DNA of 23,374 nucleotides from an uncultured Clostridia bacterium (GCA_934481375.1 CAKSPN010000007.1:1-23374); one strand, 5' to 3'; numbered from the stretch's first letter, positions 13,684 to 21,875 are shown. Notes: generated by a model from the letters alone, not told the origin. A program made the numbers and translations.

Positions 13684-14352
13684 ATGAAAACTTTTTTTAA
13701 AAAGCATAAAATAAAAATAATAACGGCAGTGGCAGCAGCGGCTGTTCTTGCGGTATCCTTTTTTGTTCCCTCAAAAAAGGATACCGCTCCGAACCCTGCC
13801 CCGACCGTCACGGCAACCGCCGTGCCGTCGGTCAGTCCGACCCCGATTGTTACGGCGTCCGCCGTACCGTCGGCGGTTCCGTCTTTAACGCCGTCACCTT
13901 CCCCGACGCCTGCCGCTCCGCCCAAAGAGCAGACATTCACCGCTCCGAAGCCGGAGAAAAAAAGCGTATGCACTCTTACGGTGCGCTGTGACGAAATACT
14001 GAAAAATATTGATAAGCTTAATCCCGAAAAGCGTGAACTTATACCCGAAAACGGAATAATCTATTCGGGAAAAGCCGAGATAAACGACGGCGAAAGCGTT
14101 TTTGACGTTTTACAGCGTGAAATGCGCAAAAATAAAATCCATATGGAATTTGTAAACACGCCTGCGACAAACAGCGCATATGTCAAGGGCATAAACAATA
14201 TATACGAATTTGACTGCGGCGGCTTTTCCGGCTGGACGTATTCCGTAAACGGAAAAACGCCGAATGTCGGCTGCTCGCAGTGTTTTGTAAAAGACGGCGA
14301 TATTATCGAGTGGAAGTACGTATGCGAGATAACGTTTGATATGGGAGATTAA
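13684..14352 (+). CDS. Membrane-anchored DUF4430 protein, transcobalamin beta-domain-like
   Basis: 222 residues. A short basic N-terminus and one membrane helix (about 11-28) lead into a Pro/Thr/Ser/Ala-rich linker (about 33-85) that could span the cell wall. The C-terminal DUF4430 domain covers about 95-220. Key features are GESVFDVLQREM (136-147), NSAYVKGINNIYEFDCGG (163-180), SGWTYSVNG (182-190) and KDGDIIEWKYVC (203-214). Six cysteines (96, 102, 178, 197, 200, 214) in the exported part may form disulfides. DUF4430 is the transcobalamin-like C-terminal domain family. The gene starts 17 bp after the toroid gene and ends 1 bp before ecfT, so all are probably co-transcribed. Together with the toroid protein it would reconstitute the two-domain layout of intrinsic factor. 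Domain call firm; ligand inferred. Confidence 0.9.
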   Translation: MKTFFKKHKIKIITAVAAAAVLAVSFFVPSKKDTAPNPAPTVTATAVPSVSPTPIVTASAVPSAVPSLTPSPSPTPAAPPKEQTFTAPKPEKKSVCTLTVRCDEILKNIDKLNPEKRELIPENGIIYSGKAEINDGESVFDVLQREMRKNKIHMEFVNTPATNSAYVKGINNIYEFDCGGFSGWTYSVNGKTPNVGCSQCFVKDGDIIEWKYVCEITFDMGD

Positions 14353-14353
14353 A

Positions 14354-15208
14354 ATGAACGAGTTTAAGGAATACCACCCCGTTGCGGGCTTTGTATATTT
14401 TGCGCTTGTGATAACGTTTTCAATGTTTTTTATGCACCCCGTCTGCCTTGCGCTTTCGTTTTTGGGCGCATTTTTGTATTGTTTAATTCTCGGACGTGCA
14501 AAAACAATCCTGTATGCCCTGCCCGTTGCAGCATTTGCCGCCGTTTTAAATCCGCTGTTCAATCACAGCGGAGCAACCGTCCTTTTCTATTTCGGAAACG
14601 GAAATCCGTTCACGGCGGAATCGGTGTACTACGGACTTGCGGCGGCGGCTATGCTGTGCGCCGTTATCTGCTGGTTTTCGTGTTTCGGCGCCGTTATGAC
14701 CGGTGATAAAACAATCTATCTTTTCGGCAGAATTATCCCGTCAATGTCGCTTGTTATTTCAATGATTTTACGGCTCATTCCCGAATTTAAACGCAAAATG
14801 CGTGAGATCGGCAATGCCCGAAAGGGACTTTTCAAAAGCTATCGCTTAAAAGATGCGGTGTCGGTGTTCGGTGCGCTTGTGAGCGCATCGCTCGAGGGCG
14901 CAGTCGAAACGGCGGACTCTATGTCCTGCCGTGGGTACGGGCTGAAGCATAGGAGTGCATATTCAAATTACATTTTCACAAAGCGTGATGCGGCGGTGTG
15001 CATTGCCTGTGTGCTGACGGGAGCGTATACGGTGATAGGTGCGGCAGAGGGTGCGCTCGGGTGGCGGTATTTCCCGTCCGTTTCGGGAGCGGAAATAACG
15101 CCTTACGGCATAAGCGTGTTTGCGGCGTATTTTATAATGTGTTTAATGCCTGTTATAATTGAGGCGGCGGAGGTATGCAGATGGAAAGCTATAAAATCGA
15201 AAATCTGA
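14354..15208 (+). CDS. ecfT: ECF transporter transmembrane protein EcfT
   Basis: 284 residues from the ATG at 14354, with GGGAG 6 nt upstream; the in-frame ATG at 14336 lies inside the DUF4430 gene and has no site. It has several membrane helices (about 10-48, 50-66, 90-116, 126-141, 213-233, 252-272). A cytoplasmic coupling region at about 142-210 contains the ARG/ARS-type motifs, NARKG (154-158) and the matching SCRGYG (191-196), which dock on the ATPases. LRLIPEFKRKMREI (139-152) is also typical. EcfT links the ATPases to the substrate-binding S component in group I/II ECF vitamin importers. It overlaps the ATPase-S fusion gene by 28 bp, so the two are surely partners and the transporter appears to be dedicated. 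Confidence 0.9.
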   Translation: MNEFKEYHPVAGFVYFALVITFSMFFMHPVCLALSFLGAFLYCLILGRAKTILYALPVAAFAAVLNPLFNHSGATVLFYFGNGNPFTAESVYYGLAAAAMLCAVICWFSCFGAVMTGDKTIYLFGRIIPSMSLVISMILRLIPEFKRKMREIGNARKGLFKSYRLKDAVSVFGALVSASLEGAVETADSMSCRGYGLKHRSAYSNYIFTKRDAAVCIACVLTGAYTVIGAAEGALGWRYFPSVSGAEITPYGISVFAAYFIMCLMPVIIEAAEVCRWKAIKSKI

Positions 15209-17529
15209 ATTTTTCATACCCGAACGGGAAAAGTGTGCTTAAAAATATAAGCTTTACCGTAAACAGCGGTGAATTTATAACCGTATGCGGAAAATCGGGC
15301 AGCGGAAAAACCACGCTTTTAAAGCATCTAAACCCCATTTTGGTGCCCGAGGGCGAGCGGAGCGGACAAATTCTTTTTTGCGGAAACGATATATTCTCGC
15401 TCACAAAGCGTGAAGTGTGCGAAAATATAGGTTTTGCGGTGCAAAACCCCGATAACGGGATTGTGACCGATAAGGTGTGGCACGAGCTTGTGTTCGGAGC
15501 GGAAAATCTCGGACTTGACCAAAACACAATCCGTGCAAGAGCCGCCGAAACGGCGTCTTTTCTCGGCTTGGAAAATATTTTTTACAGCGATACGTCAACG
15601 CTTTCGGGCGGACAAAAGCAGATTTTAAATCTTGCCTCCGTGCTTGTAATGCGGCCCAAAGCGATAATCCTTGACGAGGCGACAGGCAGGCTCGACCCGA
15701 TTGCGGCGTCGGAATTTCTGCGATTGCTCAAAAAAATCAATACCGAAACGGGTATAACGGTCATAATGAGCTCGCACCGCCTTGACGAAGCGCTCGAATT
15801 GTCGGACAAGCTTGCGGTAATGGACGGAGGCAGACTTGTTTCGTTCGATACTCCTAAAAAATCGGCGGCAAATCCCGAAATATTTATGTCGCTCCCAAGC
15901 TTTGCAAAGGCGTATTTTTGCCTGGACGGCGGTGCGGATTGTCCGCTCACGGTGCGTGAGGGCGGAGCGTGGCTCGATGAGTTTTCAAAAACCCACGAGT
16001 ATGACCGCTCCGAAATAATTGATGAAATCATAGATACCGATACCGTTATCGAGGCTTGCGGAGTATGGTTTCGGTACGAAAAAAATTCGGCGGATATAGT
16101 AAAAAATCTTTCGCTTTCGGTGAAAAAAGGCGAAATTTACGCAATAAACGGCGGCAACGGCGCAGGAAAAACGACCCTGCTCTCGCTCCTTTCGGGGGTA
16201 AACCGTCCGTATAGGGGAAAAATCAAAACAAATGCCAAAACCGCACTTTTGCCGCAAAATCCGCAGTCGCTGTTTGTAAAAAACACGGTGTATGAGGATT
16301 TTCTCGAGGTATGCACGGATAACGGCAGAATAAAAGAGGTGTGCGCTCTGTGCGGAGTGGGCGGACTTTTAAAATCAAGCATTTATGATGTTTCGGGCGG
16401 CGAACAGCAGAGGTGCGCACTCGCAAAGCTTATTCTCGCCGAGCCCGATGTATTTCTTTTAGATGAGCCGACAAAGGGGCTTGACGGATTTTTCAAGGAA
16501 AAAATTGCGAAGATTTTGCTGTCCTTGAAAAACAGCGGAAAAACGATAATAGCGGTGTCGCACGATTTGGATTTCTGTGCGGAATACGCCGACAGGTGCG
16601 GTCTGTTTTTTGACGGCAGAATAGTGAGCGAGAATACACCGCACAAATTTTTTGCCGATAAGGATTTCTATACCACCTCGGCGCACCGTATGTCAAAAGC
16701 GGTGCTTGAAAACGCCGTCACGGCGGCGGATATTGTGCGTGCGTTCGGGAAAGAACCGCCTAAAATATCGGCGGAAAAGACGGACAGCTTTGATGTTCCT
16801 GATATAAAAAAGAAACCGCTTGTTACGGCGTGCGAAAAGCCGAAAAGGCCGTGGGAATTTCTTGTATATTTCCTCGCCGTACCATTGACGGTGCTTTTGG
16901 GGCGGTACGCTTTCGGCGACAGAAAATACTATTTTATAAGTATGCTTATAATTTTTGAAATACTTCTTCCGTTTGCGGTACGGCTCGAAAAACGCCGTCC
17001 GAAAGCGAGGGAAATAACCGTGCTTGCGGTTATGTGTGCGGCGGCAGTGTTCGGGCGCACGGCGTTTTATGCGTTTCCGCAGGTGAAGCCTGCGGCGGCG
17101 GTTGTTATCGTGACGGGGCTTTGCCTGGGTGCGGAGTGCGGATTTATCACGGGTGCCGTCACGGCGTTTGTGTCGAATATGTTTTTCGGTCAGGGACCGT
17201 GGACGCCGTGGCAGATGCTTGCGTTCGGTGCGGTCGGATTTTTTGCCGGTGCATCATCACGGTATATCGGCAAAAACAAGCTGTGCGTGAGCCTGTACGG
17301 GGCGGCGGCGGTGTTTGTGATTTACGGCGGAATAATGAACGCCGCATCGGTGCTGATGTCGCAGAATACGCTCAATTTGGGAATGTTTCTTGCGTCGGAA
17401 ACGGCAGGTGCGCCGTTTGACGCCGTTCACGCCGTTTCAACGGCGGTGTTTCTGTGGCTTATCGCACGCCCGTTTTGCGAAAAGCTTTCAAGAATAAAAT
17501 TAAAACACGGTCTGTACAAATCAGTATAA
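15181..17529 (+). CDS. Fused ECF transporter: two ATPase domains plus S component
   Basis: 782 residues from the ATG at 15181, 7 nt after GGAGG; the ATG at 15175 is too close to that site. ABC domain 1 spans about 3-225: Walker A GKSGSGKTT (37-45), Q88, signature LSGGQKQ (141-147), Walker B IILDE (162-166), H199. ABC domain 2 spans about 290-490: GGNGAGKTT (324-332), Q359, VSGGEQQ (404-410), FLLDE (425-429), H461. Both look catalytically intact. After a linker, the C-terminal part (about 555-770) is a membrane domain with helices and GQGPWTPWQMLAFGAVGFFAG at 670-690, which I take as an ECF S component, possibly of a cobalamin-type family. A, A' and S are usually separate proteins, so the fusion fixes 1:1:1 stoichiometry. 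The upstream toroid and DUF4430 genes suggest a corrinoid substrate; other vitamins are possible. Confidence 0.9.
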   Translation: MESYKIENLNFSYPNGKSVLKNISFTVNSGEFITVCGKSGSGKTTLLKHLNPILVPEGERSGQILFCGNDIFSLTKREVCENIGFAVQNPDNGIVTDKVWHELVFGAENLGLDQNTIRARAAETASFLGLENIFYSDTSTLSGGQKQILNLASVLVMRPKAIILDEATGRLDPIAASEFLRLLKKINTETGITVIMSSHRLDEALELSDKLAVMDGGRLVSFDTPKKSAANPEIFMSLPSFAKAYFCLDGGADCPLTVREGGAWLDEFSKTHEYDRSEIIDEIIDTDTVIEACGVWFRYEKNSADIVKNLSLSVKKGEIYAINGGNGAGKTTLLSLLSGVNRPYRGKIKTNAKTALLPQNPQSLFVKNTVYEDFLEVCTDNGRIKEVCALCGVGGLLKSSIYDVSGGEQQRCALAKLILAEPDVFLLDEPTKGLDGFFKEKIAKILLSLKNSGKTIIAVSHDLDFCAEYADRCGLFFDGRIVSENTPHKFFADKDFYTTSAHRMSKAVLENAVTAADIVRAFGKEPPKISAEKTDSFDVPDIKKKPLVTACEKPKRPWEFLVYFLAVPLTVLLGRYAFGDRKYYFISMLIIFEILLPFAVRLEKRRPKAREITVLAVMCAAAVFGRTAFYAFPQVKPAAAVVIVTGLCLGAECGFITGAVTAFVSNMFFGQGPWTPWQMLAFGAVGFFAGASSRYIGKNKLCVSLYGAAAVFVIYGGIMNAASVLMSQNTLNLGMFLASETAGAPFDAVHAVSTAVFLWLIARPFCEKLSRIKLKHGLYKSV

Positions 17530-17541
17530 AAGTGATACAAT
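17513..17541 (+). promoter_or_regulatory. Putative promoter of the ABC exporter gene
   Basis: TGTACA (17513-17518), 17-bp spacer, TACAAT (17536-17541) with extended TG at 17533-17534. The -35 lies in the last codons of the fusion gene. Moderate support. Confidence 0.5.
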
Positions 17542-17574
17542 GTATATATCACAACGGAAGGAAATTTTTACTTA

Positions 17575-19290
17575 ATGAAGAAACTTATTTCATTCTTAAA
17601 GCCGTATAAGCTTCAGCTTGCGATAGGACCGTTTTTCAAGCTGACTGAGGCGGTGTTTGAACTGCTTATCCCGACGCTTATGGCAATGATAATAGATAAC
17701 GGCGTAAATGCGTCAAATCAAGGGTATGTAATAAAAATGGGCGTCGTAATGCTTGCGATAGCCACGTTCGGCGTGCTTTCGGCGCTCGTGTGCCAGTACA
17801 GTGCGTCGATTGCCTCGCAGGGTTTCGGCACGGACGTGCGAAACGCAATGTACAAAAAAATAGAAAGCTTTGCGTTTGCCGATCTTGATAAATTCGGAAC
17901 ATCGTCGCTGATAAACCGAATAACCGGCGATGTAAACCAGCTTCAGCAAGCGGTTGCAATGCTGATAAGGCTTGTAATCCGTGCGCCGTTTCTGTGCGTG
18001 GGCGGATTGATTATGGCAATGCTTATAGATATAAAGCTGTCGGTAATTTTTATGATAGTTATACCGCTGTTTGTGTTTGTGCTGTTTTTGGTAATGTTCA
18101 AGGCTGTACCGCTGTATAAATCGGTGCAGAAAAAGCTTGACGGAATAACGCTCGTATTGCGTGAAAATCTTTCGGGTGTGCGTGTAATACGTGCGTTTGC
18201 AGGACGTGAGCGTGAAAAGGAGCGGTTTTCGGAGGCGAACACGGATTTTTCAAATACGGCAATACGTGTCGGAAAAATAGCGGCGCTGACCAATCCCGCA
18301 ACCACGATAATAATGAATTTTGCCGTTATAGCGGTTATAAAAATAGGCGGAATACGTGTAAATACTGGCAATCTTTCGCAGGGTGAAATAATAGCGTTCA
18401 TAAACTACCTCACCCAGATTTTAAACGCAATGATAGTGGTGGCAAACCTTGTAATACTGTACACCAAGGCGTACACCTCGGCAGGGCGTGTAAGCGAGGT
18501 TTTGAATTATACCCCGTCGCTTGAAGGCGGCGAAAAAGAGATTGAGCCGGTAAAGGGTGCGCCGTGCATTGAGTTTAAAAATGTGACAATGACGTATCCG
18601 TCAAGCTCCGTGCCGTCGCTGGAGGATATAACATTCAGTATAAACAAAGGCGAAACAATCGGAATTATCGGCGGAACGGGCAGCGGAAAGAGTACGCTTG
18701 TGAGCCTTATTCCGAGGTTTTATGATGTAAGCGAAGGCGAAGTGCGCATAAACGGCGTGAATGTAAAGGAATATCCGCAAAAGCAGTTAAGGCAGGAGAT
18801 TGCGATTGTACAGCAGCGTGCGAACCTGTTCACGGGCACGATTGCGCATAATCTGCGGATGGGAAAGGCGGACGCTGCGGAGGCGGATATGGACAGAGCG
18901 TGTGCGCTTGCACAGGCGAGCGAGTTTGTGGACAGGCTTCCCGAGCGCTACGAAACGGAAATATCGCAAAGCGGAAACAATCTTTCGGGCGGACAAAAGC
19001 AGAGGATAACGATAGCACGAGCGCTTATAAAGGGTGCGCCGTTGCTTATTATGGACGACAGCGCCAGTGCGCTTGATTTTGCAACGGACGCAAAACTGCG
19101 CCGTGCGATAAAGGAGGATACTGCGCATCAGACTGTAATTATCGTGTCGCAAAGGGTAAACACCGTAAAAGATACCGACAGAATAATCGTCCTCGACGAT
19201 GGAAAAATAGTCGGAATTGGTACGCACCGAGACCTTTTGGAAACATGCGAGGTATACAAAGAGATTTGTATCTCCCAAGAGCAATTCTGA
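17575..19290 (+). CDS. ABC exporter half-transporter with degenerate ATP site (BmrC/TM287-like half)
   Basis: 571 residues. A six-helix type IV exporter membrane domain (about 10-310) is fused to an ATPase domain (about 330-571). Walker A GGTGSGKST (366-374), Q-loop VQQ near 412-414 and signature LSGGQ (470-474) are canonical. Walker B reads LLIMDD (490-495), with Asp in place of the catalytic Glu. The switch position reads VSQR, with Gln526 instead of His. This combination marks the half that carries the non-hydrolysing site in heterodimeric exporters such as BmrCD or TM287/288. Such halves normally have the competent partner next door, but downstream lie only repeats, a terminator and minus-strand genes, and upstream is the ECF operon. 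The partner must be elsewhere, or the pair has been broken. GGAAGGAA supports the start. Substrate unknown. Confidence 0.93.
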   Translation: MKKLISFLKPYKLQLAIGPFFKLTEAVFELLIPTLMAMIIDNGVNASNQGYVIKMGVVMLAIATFGVLSALVCQYSASIASQGFGTDVRNAMYKKIESFAFADLDKFGTSSLINRITGDVNQLQQAVAMLIRLVIRAPFLCVGGLIMAMLIDIKLSVIFMIVIPLFVFVLFLVMFKAVPLYKSVQKKLDGITLVLRENLSGVRVIRAFAGREREKERFSEANTDFSNTAIRVGKIAALTNPATTIIMNFAVIAVIKIGGIRVNTGNLSQGEIIAFINYLTQILNAMIVVANLVILYTKAYTSAGRVSEVLNYTPSLEGGEKEIEPVKGAPCIEFKNVTMTYPSSSVPSLEDITFSINKGETIGIIGGTGSGKSTLVSLIPRFYDVSEGEVRINGVNVKEYPQKQLRQEIAIVQQRANLFTGTIAHNLRMGKADAAEADMDRACALAQASEFVDRLPERYETEISQSGNNLSGGQKQRITIARALIKGAPLLIMDDSASALDFATDAKLRRAIKEDTAHQTVIIVSQRVNTVKDTDRIIVLDDGKIVGIGTHRDLLETCEVYKEICISQEQF

Positions 19291-19340
19291 ATAAAATTCC
19301 GCATCTCGCACATTTGCACTCGCTTGCATATTTGCATATG

Positions 19341-19672
19341 CGGCGCTCGCTTAAATGCACGACCTGCGAAATTTTCTTTCAGAATTGCGGCTGTAACGCA
19401 CTAAGAACAAAACCCACACTCGGAGTATCGCATACGCCGTCGTGTGTGTTTTGTCCTTTCTGCACAAAAATCCCGTCGCCGCACATCGGCGCTCGCTTAA
19501 ATGCACAATCTGCGAAATTTTCTTTCAGAATTGCGGCTGTAACACACAAAGAACAAAACCCACTCTCGGAGTATCGCATACGCCGTCGTGCGTGTTTCGT
19601 CCTTTCTGCGAAAAAATCCCGTCGCCGCACATCGGCGCTCGTTTAAATGCACGACCTGCAAAATTTTCGGTA
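19341..19672. repeat. Tandem 146-bp repeats with palindromic core
   Basis: CGGCGCTCGCTTAAATGCAC starts units at 19341 and 19487, and a slightly changed, truncated unit at 19633 (period 146). Each full unit has TGCGAAATTTTCTTTCAGAA and core CTCGGAGTATCGCATACGCCGTCG (19419-19442 and 19565-19588). The core is flanked by a long imperfect inverted repeat: GAACAAAAC-CACAC (19405-19419) with GTGTG-GTTTTGTCC (19442-19456). The core matches those at 5474-5498 and 11708-11732. It follows the ABC exporter gene by 50 bp. The short open frames here shift with the repeat phase and are not genes. Confidence 0.93.
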
Positions 19673-19673
19673 G

Positions 19674-19695
19674 GGGTCGATGCCCTCATCGACCC
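19674..19695. repeat. Perfect hairpin GGGTCGATG-CCCT-CATCGACCC
   Basis: 9-bp perfect stem, 4-base loop, no U-tract. It lies between the 146-bp repeats and the terminator; possibly another dispersed palindrome, or a pause/processing structure. Confidence 0.6.
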
Positions 19696-19715
19696 GAAGT
19701 TATTTCAAACAACAC

Positions 19716-19746
19716 AAAAAAGCGGAGCTGTAAAGCTCCGCTTTTT
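19716..19746. terminator. Bidirectional rho-independent terminator
   Basis: AGCGGAGCT (19721-19729), loop GTAA, AGCTCCGCT (19734-19742), preceded by an A-tract and followed by TTTTT. It can serve the ABC exporter (plus) and the esterase gene (minus), whose stop is a few bases to the right. Confidence 0.88.
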
Positions 19747-19752
19747 CTATAT

Positions 19753-20712
19753 TCAATCCTGTGTCAGGAACATAAACTCCATATCCTCCGTACCCTGTGC
19801 GCAGGCGTGGCCCGTGTCGGGATAGAGAATGTGCGTTTTCTTGCAGTTAAGCTTGTTGTAGACGGCATATTGCGTTGACGGCGGACAAGTTATGTCCATC
19901 ATACCGGTAAACATCATAACTTCCGCCTTAATTCTTGGTGCAAGATTTTGAATATCTATGTAACCGAGACGTTCAAAAATTTCGTCCTCACGCTCGTGCA
20001 TGGGATCGTAATTTCTGAAATAATTGCGAACCTCCTCAAAGGCCGCCTCGCCGAGATTCATCTCATATGTACGGCGGAAATCCGATAAAAACGGGAACAT
20101 AACCGCCGCACGCTTTATTCTCGGTTCGAGCGCCGCACAGGCAATCGTCAAGCCGCCGCCCTGGCTTCCGCCTCTGGCGTAAACACGGCTGCCGTCGATG
20201 CCATCCATGTTCATAACAATGTTTGCAAGCTCCGCTGTGTCAAGGAAAATGCTTCTGTATAAAAGCTTTTCGGGCGAACTGTCGCTCAGTCCGCGGATTA
20301 TGTGACCGGCATTGGTCGGACCTTTAACTCCGCCCACGTCCTCGCTCGTTCCGCCCTGACCACGGCAGTCCATTGCAAAAACGGCATATCCTGCAAGCAC
20401 AAATCCGAGCTTGTGCATCCATTCGCCGCTCGTGCCGCCGTATCCGTGAAAGAACAGTATGGCAGGAACGTTTTCCTTGTTTGCCGGGCGCATATGCGAA
20501 ACGTGAATACGTGCTCCGCCCATGCCCGTGAAATACATATCGTAGCATTCTGCGTTCTTCGCCTTGAATTTTGCTTCTTTAAGCTCAACTTGCGGGTCAA
20601 TTGCTCTCATTTCCTCGAGCGACTTGTCCCAGAACTCGTCAAAATCGTCGGGTTTGGGCGATGAGCCCATGTATTTTTCCAGATCCTCTTTTTTCATATC
20701 AACTGATGGCAT
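19753..20712 (-). CDS. Acetyl xylan esterase-type hydrolase (AXE1, CE7-like)
   Basis: 319-residue alpha/beta hydrolase, the usual length for CE7 cephalosporin-C deacetylase/acetyl xylan esterases. Opening residues DFDEFWDKSLEEM (23-35) are typical. The oxyanion region is HGYGG (89-93), and RGQGG (117-121) is a CE7 hallmark. The nucleophile elbow GGSQGG contains Ser183; the acid is Asp273 in GMMDITCPPS, and the base is His302 in DTGHA. No signal peptide, so it acts in the cytoplasm, probably removing acetyl groups from imported xylo-oligosaccharides or related acetylated sugars. AGAGGAG lies about 8 nt before the ATG. It follows the RNase H gene by 52 bp with no clear terminator between them, so it may share that promoter. 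Family confidence high; natural substrate not certain. Confidence 0.95.
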   Translation of the reverse strand: MPSVDMKKEDLEKYMGSSPKPDDFDEFWDKSLEEMRAIDPQVELKEAKFKAKNAECYDMYFTGMGGARIHVSHMRPANKENVPAILFFHGYGGTSGEWMHKLGFVLAGYAVFAMDCRGQGGTSEDVGGVKGPTNAGHIIRGLSDSSPEKLLYRSIFLDTAELANIVMNMDGIDGSRVYARGGSQGGGLTIACAALEPRIKRAAVMFPFLSDFRRTYEMNLGEAAFEEVRNYFRNYDPMHEREDEIFERLGYIDIQNLAPRIKAEVMMFTGMMDITCPPSTQYAVYNKLNCKKTHILYPDTGHACAQGTEDMEFMFLTQD

Positions 20713-20764
20713 AATAAAACTCCTCTGCTTTTTTCTTTAATTATACTGCATGTGTGCGGAAATT

Positions 20765-21352
20765 TCAAGCAATTCCCAAAATATCTTTTGCAAGACGGTC
20801 AGCCATATCGTTGTACTTGTCGCCCGAATGACCCTTCACCTTGTGAAACCGTACGCTTAAAATGTCCGAAATGCTGTCAAAGTACGCCTTGTATGCGATT
20901 GTACCGCTTTTGTTCGTTTTCCATTCTCCCGTGCACCATTTCTCAATGCCGGCGTAATCGTAGTATAAATCGAGCGAGTCCGCACCGTTTTCCACGCAAA
21001 ACCGCATTGCGCACATAGCGCCGTTTATTTCCCCCGCAACGTTCCGCATGGCGGCGTTTTCCTCATCGGAAAATTTTTCGCTGAAACAGTGTGTTTCGCC
21101 GTTGTGGAAAATCACTGCGCCGTAGGAATATTCCTTTGTTTTTATGTTGTAGCTTCCGTCAACATATGCGCATGTGCCGTCGGGGTCGGGCGCTTTTTCC
21201 TCGGTTGCTGTCATATACTCCTCTGCGGCGGCTCGGTTCGGAAAACTTTTAAACTCCGCACCGCCATACCCCGTCACTTCACGTCGGCACTCATCCCAGG
21301 AGGTGTATATTCCGGGTTTCCGCCCCTGCCTTACGGCATAAAATTTAGCCAT
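20765..21352 (-). CDS. rnhA: Ribonuclease HI with N-terminal viroplasmin-like domain
   Basis: 195 residues. The first ~45 residues (KFYAVRQGRKPGIYTSWDEC) form the caulimovirus viroplasmin-like domain found in many RNases H1, which binds RNA/DNA hybrids. The RNase H fold follows. The active-site carboxylates are all present: D65 in VDGSY, E108 in AGEING, D132 in YYDYAG and D185 in NDMAD, plus H175 in KGHSGD. It degrades RNA in RNA:DNA hybrids, removing primers and R-loops. CGGAGGAG precedes the ATG by about 9 nt. It is transcribed leftward from the promoter at 21393-21421 and probably continues into the esterase gene. Complete and apparently functional. Confidence 0.96.
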   Translation of the reverse strand: MAKFYAVRQGRKPGIYTSWDECRREVTGYGGAEFKSFPNRAAAEEYMTATEEKAPDPDGTCAYVDGSYNIKTKEYSYGAVIFHNGETHCFSEKFSDEENAAMRNVAGEINGAMCAMRFCVENGADSLDLYYDYAGIEKWCTGEWKTNKSGTIAYKAYFDSISDILSVRFHKVKGHSGDKYNDMADRLAKDILGIA

Positions 21353-21392
21353 ATTTTTAAACTCCTCCGTTAAAAATCATTCTCTGCGGTAA

Positions 21393-21421
21393 ATAATAAC
21401 ATAAATTCAGAAAAAAATCAA
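21393..21421 (-). promoter_or_regulatory. Putative promoter of rnhA
   Basis: On the minus strand TTGATT (21416-21421), 17-bp spacer, TATTAT (21393-21398) with extended TG just upstream of the -10. Ends 41 bp before the rnhA ATG. Confidence 0.6.
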
Positions 21422-21442
21422 TATCACAGCATACAAGATATA

Positions 21443-21474
21443 GTGTTTTTTTGCCATGCACGGCGAAAAAACAC
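21443..21474. terminator. Possible terminator-like hairpin between divergent genes
   Basis: GTGTTTTTTTGCC (21443-21455) pairs with GGCGAAAAAACAC (21462-21474), 13 bp with one G-T pair, loop ATGCAC. No gene ends here in the window, so it may instead insulate the divergent promoters. From about 21475 to 21690 I see AT-rich DNA with only a short AGTGA/TCACT hairpin. Confidence 0.4.
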
Positions 21475-21697
21475 AATTCGGCGGAGTTTCTACCTATTAT
21501 ATATGTCAAATAATCGGCAAAAAAATTTTTTGAAACAAAATCGGAACTTTTTAAAAAAACCGCCGTCTAATAAAGTGAAAACTCACTAAAGTGGCGTGCA
21601 AGTATGAAAATCAACCAAACGTAGCTTTTGAAAACTGTATTTTTGTGATAAAGTACATAAAAATATTTAGAAAATACAGGAAAAAGCAAAAAAAGTG

Positions 21698-21726
21698 TTG
21701 ACATCCGCACTGTGAGATAGTAGAAT
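21698..21726 (+). promoter_or_regulatory. Distal promoter of the SLH surface protein gene
   Basis: Perfect -35 TTGACA (21698-21703), 17-bp spacer, -10 TAGAAT (21721-21726). Its transcript would include hairpins GGGTAA/TTACCC (21807-21824) and ACAGTT/AACTGT (21848-21866). Confidence 0.7.
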
Positions 21727-21875
21727 ATTTAGTGGCAGCTTTTTATGATGAGTAGAAACGTTATAAAATTCTGTTACCGTAATATTAATAAGACTGTGGG
21801 CTTTGAGGGTAAAGCAGGTTACCCGAAAAGGCTGTGACAGTCGGCTTACAGTTTGTTTACAACTGTGAGACTGCA

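Noticed and set aside
19245..19878. Plus-strand open frames over the 146-bp repeats and into the esterase 3' end
   Set aside because: Cys/Arg-rich translations of the repeat in shifting frames; one runs antisense into a clear esterase gene.
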